Positions 47,624 to 56,299 of a stretch of DNA of 64,000 bases are shown piece after piece. The position numbers and the translations under genes were made by a program. Below the pieces are notes generated by a model. That model ran no database searches and had not been told where the DNA came from. It saw only the letters and a program-made list of their open reading frames with translations. The number at the start of each line of letters is the position of its first letter. The stretch's first letter is position 1. Source of the DNA: JBBROS01 sp965213845 (GTDB taxonomy: Bacteria; Pseudomonadota; Alphaproteobacteria; Acetobacterales; Acetobacteraceae); contig CBDCAI010000002.1 in the NCBI GenBank assembly GCA_965213845.1, forward strand, positions 144,944-208,943, written 5' to 3'.

Positions 47624-48847
47624 ATGATCATCTCACGCCGGAGCCTGGTTGGAACCGCCGCCGCCCTGCCGCTGATCCGAAGCGCCCGGGCGCAGGGGGC
47701 GAACGCGCTGAAGGTGGGAGTGCTGACCGACCTGTCGGGTCCGTATCAGGACTTGGCTGGGCCGCTGGCGGTGAAGGCGGCGCAGCTGGCGCTGGAGGAT
47801 TACGGGGTGGCCGGCAAGGGCTGGACGGTGGAGGTTCTGCAGGCCGACCACCAGAACAAGCCCGACGTGGGGGCGGGGATCGCGCGGCAGTGGTACGACC
47901 AGGACAAGGTGGACGTGATCGTCGAGGTGGCGAACAGCGCCGTGGCGCTGGCCGTGGCGGGTGTCGCAAAAGACAAGAACAAGGTTTACCTGAACTCGGG
48001 GGCCGCGTCGTCGGACCTGACGGCGGGGGCGTGCAACGCCAACACGATCCACTGGGCGTACGACACCTACATGCTGGCCAAGAGCACGGGCGGCGCGCTG
48101 GTGAAGGCGGGCGGGGACAGCTGGTTCTTCATCACGGCCGACTATGCGTTCGGCGCGGCGCTGCAGCGGGACGTGACGGGCTTCATCAACGATGCCGGCG
48201 GCAAGGTGGTGGGCGGGGTGAAGTATCCTTTCCCGGGGACGACCGACTTCTCGTCGTTGCTGCTGCAGGCGCAGGCGTCGGGCGCGAAGGTGCTGGGCAT
48301 CGCCAATGCAGGCACGGACACGATCAACACGATCAAGCAGGCGCAGGAGTTCGGCATCAACGGCAAGATGAAGCTGGCGGGCCTGCTGCTGTTCATCTCG
48401 GACGTGCATTCGCTGGGGCTGGAGGTGGCGCAGGGGATCGCGCTGACCGATAGCTTCTATTGGGACCACAGCGACAGCACGCGGGCGTTCAGCAACCGCC
48501 TGAAGGCCAAGGAGGCGACACGGCGGCCGACGATGGTGCATGCGGGCACCTATTCGAGCGTGCTGCACTACCTGAAGACGGCGGCCGACATGGGCCCGGC
48601 CAAGGCCAAGGAGGACGGCGCGGCGACGGTGGCGCGGATGAAGGCGATCCCGACGATGGACGACTGCTTCGGCCCCGGCTCCATCCGGGTCGACGGGCGC
48701 AAGCTGCACCCGTCGTATCTGTGGGAGGTGAAGAAGCCGTCCGAGAGCAAGGGACCCTGGGACTACTACAAGCCGCTGGCGACCACGCCGGCGGACCAGG
48801 CGTTCCGCCCGCTCGACAAGGGCGGCTGCAGCCTGGTCAAGGCCTGA
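47624..48847 (+). CDS. Liv-type substrate-binding protein 1
   Basis: A 407-residue periplasmic binding protein. Signal peptide residues 1-23 begin MIISRRSLVGTAAALP (twin-Arg-like, cleavage near ARAQG). The mature part starts LKVGVLTDLSGPYQDLAG, has QADHQNKPDVGAGIARQWYDQDKVD and ends FRPLDKGGCSLVKA. It is closely related to the next gene, which lies 22 bases downstream, and to the protein at 25.4 kb. It would deliver a small amino-acid-like or carboxylate ligand to LivHM. Confidence 0.93.
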   Translation: MIISRRSLVGTAAALPLIRSARAQGANALKVGVLTDLSGPYQDLAGPLAVKAAQLALEDYGVAGKGWTVEVLQADHQNKPDVGAGIARQWYDQDKVDVIVEVANSAVALAVAGVAKDKNKVYLNSGAASSDLTAGACNANTIHWAYDTYMLAKSTGGALVKAGGDSWFFITADYAFGAALQRDVTGFINDAGGKVVGGVKYPFPGTTDFSSLLLQAQASGAKVLGIANAGTDTINTIKQAQEFGINGKMKLAGLLLFISDVHSLGLEVAQGIALTDSFYWDHSDSTRAFSNRLKAKEATRRPTMVHAGTYSSVLHYLKTAADMGPAKAKEDGAATVARMKAIPTMDDCFGPGSIRVDGRKLHPSYLWEVKKPSESKGPWDYYKPLATTPADQAFRPLDKGGCSLVKA

Positions 48848-48869
48848 GACGGGCCCGGAGGAGAACGCC

Positions 48870-50084
48870 ATGACGATCGATCGCCGCGCCCTGCTGGGCG
48901 CCACCGCCGCTGCCGCCCTGGCTGCCCCGCGGCGAGGCCGGGCCCAGACCAAGGTCGTGAAGCTGGGCGTGCTGAACGACCAGTCCGGCCCGTATCGGGA
49001 CATCGGGGGCATGAACTCCGTCGCGGCCGTGAAGCAGGCGGTGGCCGAGTTCGCGCCCGACTTCAAGGTGGAGGTCGTGGCGGCCGACCACCAGAACAAG
49101 CCGGATATCGGCGTGGGCATCGCCCGGCAGTGGTTCGACCAGGACGGGGTGGACATCATCTTCGACGTGCCGACCAGCTCGGTCGCGCTGGCGGTGAACG
49201 GGGTGTGCAAGGAGAAGAACAAGGTCTTCCTGAACGCAGGAGCCGCGACGTCCGACCTGACGGGGGTGCAGTGCACGCCGGTGACGCTGCACTGGTCGTA
49301 CGACACCTACATGCTGGCCCGCAGCACCGGTGGGGCCATGGTGAAGGCGGGCGGCGACAAGTGGTACTTCGTGACGGCCGACTACGTGTTCGGCCAGCAG
49401 CTGCAGCGGGACACCACGTCGTTCGTGACCAAGGCGGGCGGCAAGGTGATGGGGGCCTCGCCCTACCCGTTCCCGGGGACGACGGACTTCTCGTCGTTCC
49501 TGGTGACGGCGCAGGCGAGCGGGGCGACGGTGCTGGGGCTGGCGAATGCCGGCGCCGACACGGTCAACAGCATCAAGCAGGCGGCCGAGTTCGGCCTGAC
49601 GAAGAAGATGAAGGTCGCGGCGCTGCTGATGTACATCAACGACGTGCACGGTCTGGGGCTCGAGGCTGCGGCGGGGCTGTACCTGACCGAGAGCTTCTAC
49701 TGGGACATGAACGAGAAGACCCGGGCCTTCACCAAGCGGTTCCAGGCGTTCATGCCGGGCGTGTGCCCGAACATGAACAATGCCGGCTGCTACTCCGGCG
49801 CGATGCACTTCCTGAAGGCGGTCAAAAGCCTCGGGCCGGCGGCGGCGTCGGACGGCGCCACGGTGGTGGCCAAGATGAAGTCGATGCAGGCCGATGACGA
49901 CGCGTTCGGCAAGGTGACGATCCGCCAGGACGGGATGGCGCTGACGTCGGCCTATCTGTTCGAGGTGAAGAAGCCCTCGGAGAGCAAGTATCCGTGGGAC
50001 TACTACAAGACCGTGGCCACCACGTCGCCCGAGGAGGCCTGGAAGCCGCTCTCGGAAGGCGGGTGCCCGCTGGTCAAGGCCTGA
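48870..50084 (+). CDS. Liv-type substrate-binding protein 2 (tandem paralogue)
   Basis: A 404-residue periplasmic binding protein paralogous to its upstream neighbour. The signal peptide begins MTIDRRALLGATAAAAL and ends near GRAQT. The mature part starts VKLGVLNDQSGPYRDIGG and shares AADHQNKPDIGVGIARQWFDQDGVD. The C-terminus KPLSEGGCPLVKA matches the paralogues. Shine-Dalgarno GGAGGAG precedes the ATG. Two binding proteins for one permease suggest two related ligands or recent duplication. Confidence 0.93.
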   Translation: MTIDRRALLGATAAAALAAPRRGRAQTKVVKLGVLNDQSGPYRDIGGMNSVAAVKQAVAEFAPDFKVEVVAADHQNKPDIGVGIARQWFDQDGVDIIFDVPTSSVALAVNGVCKEKNKVFLNAGAATSDLTGVQCTPVTLHWSYDTYMLARSTGGAMVKAGGDKWYFVTADYVFGQQLQRDTTSFVTKAGGKVMGASPYPFPGTTDFSSFLVTAQASGATVLGLANAGADTVNSIKQAAEFGLTKKMKVAALLMYINDVHGLGLEAAAGLYLTESFYWDMNEKTRAFTKRFQAFMPGVCPNMNNAGCYSGAMHFLKAVKSLGPAAASDGATVVAKMKSMQADDDAFGKVTIRQDGMALTSAYLFEVKKPSESKYPWDYYKTVATTSPEEAWKPLSEGGCPLVKA

Positions 50085-50085
50085 C

Positions 50086-51021
50086 ATGTTCATGGTGTTC
50101 GGCGTGCCGGGGCCGCTGCTGTTCGGGCAGCTGCTGCTGGGGCTGATCAACGGGGCCTTCTATGCGCTGTTGTCGCTGGGGCTCGCGATCATCTTCGGCA
50201 TGCTGAACATGATCAACTTCGCCCATGGGGCGCTGTTCATGCTGGGCGCCTTCGTGGCGTGGATGATGGTGACGCCGAACACCTGGTTGGCCATGATCTC
50301 GCCCGGCCTGTCCGTGCCGGACTGGCTGACGCTGGGCTACTGGCCGGCGCTGATCGTGGCGCCGCTGGTGGTGGGGCTGTTCGGACTGCTGCTGGAACGC
50401 ACGATCATCCGGCGGCTGTACAAGCTCGATCATCTGTATGGCCTGTTGCTGACCTTCGGCCTGGCGCTGGTGATCGAGGGGCTGGCACGCAACGCGTTCG
50501 GCAGCTCGGGCATGCCGTACCGTATCCCCTCGCAGCTGTCCGGGGCGACCGACCTCGGGTTCATGTTCATGCCGAATTATCGCGGCTGGGTGGTGTTGGC
50601 GGCGGCGATCGTGTGCCTGGCGACGTGGCTGATCATCGAGAAGACGCCGCTCGGGTCCCGCCTGCGGGCCGCGACGGAGAACCCGGGCCTGGTGCAGGCT
50701 TTCGGGGTGAACGTGCCGCGGATGATCAGCCTAACCTATGCCGGGGGCGTGGCGCTGGCGGCGTTCGCCGGGGTCCTGGCGGCGCCGATCTATTCGGTGA
50801 ACCCGAACATGGGGTCCAACTTCATCATCACGGTGTTCGCGGTGGTGGTCATCGGCGGGATGGGCAGCATCCTGGGCAGCATCGTGACCGGGTTCGGCCT
50901 CGGGATCGTGGAGGGGCTGACGAAGGTGTTCTATCCCCAGGCCTCGGCCACGGTGATCTTCCTGGTGATGGTGATCGTGTTGTTGGCCCGGCCTGCCGGG
51001 CTGTTCGGGAAGGCGGCGTGA
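50086..51021 (+). CDS. livH: Branched-chain amino-acid-type ABC permease LivH
   Basis: A 311-residue polytopic permease with eight or so hydrophobic segments. Family stretches include LINGAFYALLSLGLAIIFGMLNMINFAHGALFM (split by a helix break), LLLTFGLALVIEG and GGMGSILGSIVTGFGLGIVEG. The ATG is 1 base after the binding-protein stop, and the stop overlaps livM as GTGA. Confidence 0.95.
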   Translation: MFMVFGVPGPLLFGQLLLGLINGAFYALLSLGLAIIFGMLNMINFAHGALFMLGAFVAWMMVTPNTWLAMISPGLSVPDWLTLGYWPALIVAPLVVGLFGLLLERTIIRRLYKLDHLYGLLLTFGLALVIEGLARNAFGSSGMPYRIPSQLSGATDLGFMFMPNYRGWVVLAAAIVCLATWLIIEKTPLGSRLRAATENPGLVQAFGVNVPRMISLTYAGGVALAAFAGVLAAPIYSVNPNMGSNFIITVFAVVVIGGMGSILGSIVTGFGLGIVEGLTKVFYPQASATVIFLVMVIVLLARPAGLFGKAA

Positions 51022-52007
51022 CCGTGAGCATCTCCGTGACCGGGCGCCCGCCCGCAACCGCCCGGCCGTTCCGGTTCATGGGCTTCACCAGTGCGCAGGC
51101 CGGGGCCTTCCTGCTGATGCTGGCGCTGATCGTGATCTGCCCCTTCGTGCTGTACCCCGTGTTCCTAATGAAGGTGCTGTGCTTCGCCCTGTTCGCCTGC
51201 GCGTTCAACCTGCTGATCGGCTACGTGGGCCTGCTCAGCTTCGGGCATGCCGCCTATTTCGGCATGGGCAGCTACGTGACCGCCTGGACGGCCAAGAACT
51301 GGGGGCTGTCGGCCGAAGTCGCGATCCTGCTGGGCGGCTGCACCGGCGCCGCACTCGGCCTCGTGTTCGGCGCGCTGGCCATCCGGCGGCAGGGCATCTA
51401 CTTCGCCATGATCACGCTGGCCTTGTCGCAGATGGCCTACTTCTTCTGTCTGCAGGCGCCCTTCACCGGCGGCGAGGACGGCATCCAGCAGGTGCCGCGC
51501 GGCATGCTGTTCGGCGTGATCTCGCTCAAGCCGGACATGACGATGTACTGGCTCGTGGCGGTCATCTTCGTCGCGTTCTTCCTGCTGGTGCACCGCGTGG
51601 TGCACTCGCCCTTCGGCCAGGTGCTGAAGGCCATCCGGGAGAACGAGCCGCGCGCGACGTCGCTTGGCTACCGGACGGACGACTACAAGCTGATCGCCTT
51701 CGTGCTGTCGTGCTTCATCACCGGGATCGCGGGCGGCATGAAGTCGCTGGTGTTCGGCATCGCCACGCTGACGGACGTGCACGTGTCCATGTCGGGCGAC
51801 GTGGTGCTGATGAACCTGCTGGGCGGCATGGGCACGATCTTCGGGCCCGTGGTCGGGGCGACAGTCATCCAGACGCTGGAGCAATACCTGGCGCAGTTCG
51901 GATCATGGGTGACCGTCACGCAGGGGGCGATCTTCGTCCTGTGCGTGCTGGCCTTCCGCCGCGGCGTGGTGGGCGAGATCGGGGCGAAGCTGCGGATCGG
52001 GCTGTAA
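51018..52007 (+). CDS. livM: Branched-chain amino-acid-type ABC permease LivM
   Basis: A 329-residue polytopic permease. Motifs include FNLLIGYVGLLSFGHAAYFG, ALAIRRQGIYFAMITLALSQ, the EAA-like loop AIRENEPRATSLGY and the C-terminal NLLGGMGTIFGPVVGA. GTG 51018 overlaps the livH stop; a second GTG two codons later is possible. It is the last gene of the liv cluster, followed by a strong terminator hairpin. Confidence 0.95.
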   Translation: MTVSISVTGRPPATARPFRFMGFTSAQAGAFLLMLALIVICPFVLYPVFLMKVLCFALFACAFNLLIGYVGLLSFGHAAYFGMGSYVTAWTAKNWGLSAEVAILLGGCTGAALGLVFGALAIRRQGIYFAMITLALSQMAYFFCLQAPFTGGEDGIQQVPRGMLFGVISLKPDMTMYWLVAVIFVAFFLLVHRVVHSPFGQVLKAIRENEPRATSLGYRTDDYKLIAFVLSCFITGIAGGMKSLVFGIATLTDVHVSMSGDVVLMNLLGGMGTIFGPVVGATVIQTLEQYLAQFGSWVTVTQGAIFVLCVLAFRRGVVGEIGAKLRIGL

Positions 52008-52018
52008 GGCCCGACCGG

Positions 52019-52049
52019 GGGGCGTTCGGCGGATGATGCCGAACGCCCC
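52019..52049. terminator. Bidirectional hairpin terminator between livM and NMO
   Basis: Perfect 12-bp inverted repeat (52019-52030 and 52038-52049, arm GGGGCGTTCGGC) with a 7-nt loop between two convergent stop codons. No long T-run is present on either side. Confidence 0.78.
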
Positions 52050-52053
52050 GGCC

Positions 52054-53466
52054 TCAGCGACCTGAGAGAATGCGGTCCACCAGCTGCTTGACGCTGGGGA
52101 TGAAGCCGTTGCTGTAGAAGGGGTCGCTGGCGAAGCGGTAGGCGTTGTGGCCGCTGAACATCAGCTGGTGTTCGATCGCTTCGGGGGTCTGGTCGCTGCG
52201 GCGGACCTGCTGCAGGGTCTTCTGGATGCAGAAGCTGCGGGGGTCGGCTTTCTTGCCGTTGTCGAAGCTCGGCTCGTTCTGGCTCCAGTTGCTGAAGCGG
52301 CACTGGCTGAGGCAGCCCATGCACTCCACCTGGTCCTTGGTGATCAGCGCCGCCCGCTCGGGTGTGACGAACACCAGCGTGCCGTCCGGGGTTCGCAGCG
52401 CCTCGGTGAACCCAGCGACGATCCAGCCCTCGACGTTGAACAGGTCGTGCGGCGTGAGGTACACCGGGCGCTTGCGCGGGCCGATGCCGAGCATGGCGAC
52501 GTGCTCGCCCACGGGTTCCGTGGTGTAGGCCACCTGGTGCTCGCCGCGTTCGCGCAGCTCGGCGATGAAGCCGTTGTTGACGGCGCTGCTGTAGAAGCCG
52601 GTCGGGCTGAACTTGTTGAGGAACACGTCACCCTCGGCCAAGGTCAGCAAACGCTGCTTCCAGGCATCGCTGATCGGGCTTTCCACCGTCAGCAAGGGGC
52701 GCGTGCCGAACTGGAAGGCGATCGGGCCCAGATCGGGGTTGTCGATCCAGTCCTCCCACTCCTCCAGCCACCAGACGCCGCCCGCCATGATGATGGGCAC
52801 CTGGTCCAGCCCGAACGTGCGCATCAGCTTGCGCAACGCCAGCACACGGGGGAAGGGGTCCTCCGGCACGGTCGGATCCTCGCCGTTCGACAAGCCGTTA
52901 TGGCCGCCGGCGAGCCAGGGGTCCTCGTAGACGACCCCGCCCAGCAGGGAGGCGGCCTTGCTGTAGGCCCGCTTCCACAGCGCGTTGAACGCCCGGGCGG
53001 AGCTGACGATGGGGTAGTAGTGGATGCCGAACTTGGCGGCGATGTCGGACAGGCGGTACGGCATCCCCGCGCCGCAGGTCAGGCCGTGCACCAGGCCGCG
53101 CGCGCCTTCCAGAACGCCGGTGATGACGCGCTCGGCCCCGCCCATTTCCCACAGCAGGTTGGCGTGGATGCGGCCGCTGCCGCCGGCGATGTCGTGGGCG
53201 CGCCGGGCTTGGGCGATGCCCCCCTCGATGCCGAAGCGGATCAGCTCGTCATGACGCTCCCGCCGGGTGCGCCCGGCGTAGGTCTGGTCGAGGGGGTTGC
53301 CCTCGGCGTCGTAGAAGTCGGCATTGACGGCGCTGAAGGTGCCGGCGCCGCCCGCGGCGGCCCAGTGGCCCGAGGAGACCCCGGTGGACACGCCGATCCC
53401 TTTGCCGCCTTCGACCAGCGGCAGCACGTCCACTCCGCCCATGCGGATCGCATTGACTGACTTCAT
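52054..53466 (-). CDS. Nitronate monooxygenase-like (2-nitropropane dioxygenase-type) flavoprotein
   Basis: A 470-residue TIM-barrel flavin enzyme of the NMO/FMN group. Recognisable parts are GGKGIGVSTGVSSGHWAAAGGAGTFSAVNADF near the N-terminus (two adjoining stretches), HGLTCGAGMPYRLSDIAAKFG, IIMAGGVWWLEEWEDW and FGTRPLLT. An additional C-terminal part carries a compact cysteine group (ECMGCLSQCRFSNW) and FCIQK, not typical of short NMO proteins, hinting at metal or disulfide chemistry. ATG 53466 was chosen. It is monocistronic, flanked by hairpins. Substrate is unknown. Confidence 0.8.
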   Translation of the reverse strand: MKSVNAIRMGGVDVLPLVEGGKGIGVSTGVSSGHWAAAGGAGTFSAVNADFYDAEGNPLDQTYAGRTRRERHDELIRFGIEGGIAQARRAHDIAGGSGRIHANLLWEMGGAERVITGVLEGARGLVHGLTCGAGMPYRLSDIAAKFGIHYYPIVSSARAFNALWKRAYSKAASLLGGVVYEDPWLAGGHNGLSNGEDPTVPEDPFPRVLALRKLMRTFGLDQVPIIMAGGVWWLEEWEDWIDNPDLGPIAFQFGTRPLLTVESPISDAWKQRLLTLAEGDVFLNKFSPTGFYSSAVNNGFIAELRERGEHQVAYTTEPVGEHVAMLGIGPRKRPVYLTPHDLFNVEGWIVAGFTEALRTPDGTLVFVTPERAALITKDQVECMGCLSQCRFSNWSQNEPSFDNGKKADPRSFCIQKTLQQVRRSDQTPEAIEHQLMFSGHNAYRFASDPFYSNGFIPSVKQLVDRILSGR

Positions 53467-53512
53467 TGCCGCCAGAGCCCCGAGTGCGCTGTCAAGTTTC
53501 CGAAGATTGGAA

Positions 53513-53540
53513 TGCCGGGGCTGGATTGCCAGCCCCGGCA
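53513..53540 (-). terminator. Rho-independent terminator after pnp
   Basis: Perfect 12-bp inverted repeat (53513-53524 and 53529-53540, arm TGCCGGGGCTGG) with a 4-nt loop. It is followed on the minus strand by TTCCAATCTT and sits 20 bases beyond the pnp stop. Confidence 0.85.
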
Positions 53541-53559
53541 CACAGACGGTGTTGCAGCG

Positions 53560-55788
53560 CTACTCGGCGGTCTGCCGCTCGCGACGCCCACCCTCACGGC
53601 CGCCGCCACCTTCGCGCCCGCCGTCACGCCCGCCTTCGCGCCCGCCTTCGCGCCCGCCTTCACGGGCCGGCTTGGCGCCGACCTGGTCGCTGATGTCGGC
53701 ACCGGTCGCCTGGTCGACGACCCGCATCGAGAGCTTGACCTTGCCGCGGTCGTCGAAGCCGATGACCTTGACCTTTACCTGGTCGCCGTCCTTGACCACG
53801 TCCGTGGTGCGGGCGACCCGGGTCTGGGCGAGCTCGCTGATGTGGACCAGGCCGTCCTTGGCGCCGAGGAAGTTCACGAAAGCGCCGAATTCGGCCGTCT
53901 TGACCACCTTGCCGTTGTAGATGGTGCCGATCTCGGCCTCCTGCGTGATCCCGCGGATCATGTCGATGGCCTTCTGCGTCTTCGACTCGTCGGACGACGC
54001 GATCTTGATGGTGCCGTCGTCCTCAATGTCGATCTTGGCGCCGGACTGCTCGACGATGTCGCGGATCACCTTGCCGCCGGTGCCGATGACCTCGCGGATC
54101 TTCTCCTTCGGCACATTGATGACGGTGATGCGCGGCGCCGTCGCGGCCACGTCGCTGCGGGCCCCGGTGATCGCCTTGTTCATCTCGCCCAGGATGTGCA
54201 GCCGGCCCTCACGGGCCTGCTCCAGCGCGATCTTCATGATGTCGGCGGTGATGGACGTGATCTTGATGTCCATCTGCAGGCTGGTGACGCCCTGCTCGGT
54301 TCCGGCCACCTTGAAGTCCATGTCGCCCAGGTGGTCCTCGTCGCCCAGAATGTCGGACAGCACGGCGAAGCCGCGGTCTTCCTTGATGAGGCCCATGGCG
54401 ATGCCGGCGACGGGCCGGGTCAGCGGCACGCCGGCGTCCATCAGCGCCAGGCTGCTGCCGCAGACGGTCGCCATGCTGCTGCTGCCGTTGCTTTCCGTGA
54501 TCTCGCTGACGATGCGCATGGTGTAGGGGAACTTGTCTTTCGCCGGCAGGATCGGGCGCATCGCGCGGTAGGCGAGCTTGCCGTGGCCGATCTCGCGGCG
54601 GCCCGGGCTGCCCATGCGGCCGGCCTCGCCGACGCTGTAGGGAGGGAAGTTGTAGTGCAGCATGAAGTGCTCACGCCGCTCGCCCTCGAGCGCGTCGATG
54701 ATCTGCTCGTCCTGCCCGGTGCCGAGGGTCGCCACGCACAGCGCCTGCGTCTCGCCGCGGGTGAACAGGGCGGAGCCGTGGGCGCGGGGCAGCACGCCGA
54801 CCTCGGCCACGATCTGGCGGACGGTCTTGGTGTCGCGGCCGTCGATGCGCAGGCCCGTGTCCAGGATGGCGTTGCGGACGACGTCGGCCTCCAGCTCCTT
54901 GAACAGCGGCTTGGCCTTGTCGGCGTCCAGGCCTTCCTCGACCAGGGTGGCGATGGCGGCCTTCTTGGCGGCGCCGACCTTCTCCTGGCGGGCCTGCTTG
55001 ATGCGCTCCTGGTAGGCCTCGGCGATCAAGGTGCGGGCCAGGGCATCGACGCGGGACTTGAGCGTCGCGATCTCGGGCGCGGGCTCCGGCAGGTGCCAGG
55101 GCTCCTTGGCGGCGAGCTCCGCCAGCTCGATGATCGCCTGGATGACCGGGCGCATCGCGTCGTGCCCGAAGGTGACGGCGCCGAGCATGACCTCCTCGGT
55201 CAGCTCCTGCGCTTCCGATTCCACCATCAGCACGCCTTCGGTGGTGCCGGCGAGCACCAGGTCGAGCTGGCCGCCCTTCAGCTGGTCGGCGGTGGGGTTC
55301 AGGATATAGGCGCCGTCGGCATAGCCCACGCGGGCGGCGGCGACCGGGCCGAAGAACGGGATGCCGGACAGCGTCAGCGCGGCCGAGCAGCCGATCATGG
55401 CAACGACGTCGGGGTCGTTCTCCATGTCGTGGCTCAGCACGGTGGCGACGACCTGGACCTCGTTGCGGAAGCCGGCGGGGAACAAGGGGCGGATGGGGCG
55501 GTCGATCAGGCGGCTGGTCAGCACCTCCTTCTCGGAGGGCCGGCCCTCACGCTTGAAGAAGCCGCCCGGGATCTTGCCCGCCGCGAAGGCCTTTTCCTGG
55601 TAGTTGACGGTCAGCGGGAAGAAGTCCTGGCCGGGCTTCGGGGTGCGGACGCCGACGGCGGTGCACAGCACGATGGTGTCGCCGTAGCGGGCGAGCACGG
55701 CGCCGTCGGCCTGGCGGGCGATCTTGCCGGTTTCCAGCACGAGCGTGCGGCCGCCCCATTCGATTTCTTTGCGGAAGTGGTTGAACAT
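53560..55788 (-). CDS. pnp: Polyribonucleotide nucleotidyltransferase (PNPase)
   Basis: A 742-residue 3'-5' phosphorolytic exoribonuclease. Two RNase PH cores are visible (from MFNHFRKEIEWGGR and again from about 320), with active-site acidic residues in GDEDHLGDMDFKVAGT. A KH domain (VPKEKIREVIGTGGKVIRD) spans about 555-600 and an S1 domain about 620-690 (GAFVNFLGAKDGLVHISEL). The tail after about 700 is a Glu-Gly-Gly-Arg repeat encoded by a 12-bp DNA tandem repeat. It lies 218 bases downstream of rpsO, the conserved order. Confidence 0.97.
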   Translation of the reverse strand: MFNHFRKEIEWGGRTLVLETGKIARQADGAVLARYGDTIVLCTAVGVRTPKPGQDFFPLTVNYQEKAFAAGKIPGGFFKREGRPSEKEVLTSRLIDRPIRPLFPAGFRNEVQVVATVLSHDMENDPDVVAMIGCSAALTLSGIPFFGPVAAARVGYADGAYILNPTADQLKGGQLDLVLAGTTEGVLMVESEAQELTEEVMLGAVTFGHDAMRPVIQAIIELAELAAKEPWHLPEPAPEIATLKSRVDALARTLIAEAYQERIKQARQEKVGAAKKAAIATLVEEGLDADKAKPLFKELEADVVRNAILDTGLRIDGRDTKTVRQIVAEVGVLPRAHGSALFTRGETQALCVATLGTGQDEQIIDALEGERREHFMLHYNFPPYSVGEAGRMGSPGRREIGHGKLAYRAMRPILPAKDKFPYTMRIVSEITESNGSSSMATVCGSSLALMDAGVPLTRPVAGIAMGLIKEDRGFAVLSDILGDEDHLGDMDFKVAGTEQGVTSLQMDIKITSITADIMKIALEQAREGRLHILGEMNKAITGARSDVAATAPRITVINVPKEKIREVIGTGGKVIRDIVEQSGAKIDIEDDGTIKIASSDESKTQKAIDMIRGITQEAEIGTIYNGKVVKTAEFGAFVNFLGAKDGLVHISELAQTRVARTTDVVKDGDQVKVKVIGFDDRGKVKLSMRVVDQATGADISDQVGAKPAREGGREGGREGGRDGGREGGGGREGGRRERQTAE
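53615..53662. repeat. 12-bp tandem repeat in the 3' end of pnp
   Basis: Four 12-bp units (53615, 53627, 53639 and 53651; unit CGCCCGCCTTCG on the plus strand) encode the REGG repeats of the PNPase tail. Units 2 and 3 are identical; units 1 and 4 differ by one to three bases. Copy number may vary between strains. Confidence 0.85.
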
Positions 55789-55869
55789 GCGTTCGGTCCC
55801 TCAATGCGCCGGGCAGGGCCTGCGGACGTCGGGGCCTGTTGCGGGTGCGGCGTCTCGGGCAACGAGGGC

Positions 55870-55996
55870 GCGGCTGTGGAACGCAGCCGCGGAACCCGGT
55901 GGCCGGAGGCGCCGTCGCAATCGCGGGCCCTTCTGCCTGCTGGCAGCCCTGCCGCGGTCGCGGCAGTGTCAGCCCGGCGCCCCCATGGGCGCCGGG
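55870..55996 (-). promoter_or_regulatory. rpsO-pnp intergenic hairpins (terminator and likely RNase III/PNPase control region)
   Basis: Three perfect inverted repeats lie between rpsO and pnp on the minus strand: 55973-55996 (10-bp stem CCCGGCGCCC, 4-nt loop, just after rpsO), 55949-55966 (7-bp stem, 4-nt loop) and 55870-55890 (7-bp stem, 7-nt loop, nearest pnp). In E. coli this position holds an rpsO attenuator and an RNase III-cleaved pnp leader that mediates autoregulation. The hairpins are seen; the regulatory equivalence is inferred. Confidence 0.6.
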
Positions 55997-56006
55997 GTCG
56001 GCGTGG

Positions 56007-56276
56007 TTAGCGGCGCAGCCCCAGACGCTGGATCAGGGCCTGGTAGCGGGCGTGGTCCTTCTTGTTCAGGTAGTCGAGCAGCCGGCGGCGACGGCCGACC
56101 AGCATCAGCAGGCCGCGGCGGCTGTGGAAGTCCTTGGCATGGATCTTCAGGTGCTCGGTCAGGTTGCTGATGCGCTCGGAGGCGAGCGCCACCTGGACTT
56201 CGGGGCTGCCGGTATCGGCATCGGCCAGCTTGTACTCGGACACGAGCGCCGTGCGGCGCTCTGCGGTGATCGACAT
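56007..56276 (-). CDS. rpsO: 30S ribosomal protein S15
   Basis: An 89-residue small-subunit protein binding 16S rRNA. The sequence MSITAERRTALVSEYKLAD, DTGSPEVQVALASERI, HAKDFHSRRGLLMLVGRRRRLLDYL and QRLGLRR is diagnostic. CGGAG lies upstream of the ATG. It follows truB by 23 bases and precedes pnp. Confidence 0.98.
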   Translation of the reverse strand: MSITAERRTALVSEYKLADADTGSPEVQVALASERISNLTEHLKIHAKDFHSRRGLLMLVGRRRRLLDYLNKKDHARYQALIQRLGLRR

Positions 56277-56299
56277 CGGAATACTCCGTTCAAAAGGGG

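Noticed and set aside
53615..53662. CRISPR-like or regulatory repeat array
   Set aside because: Units are 12 bp without spacers and lie inside the pnp coding frame as amino-acid repeats.
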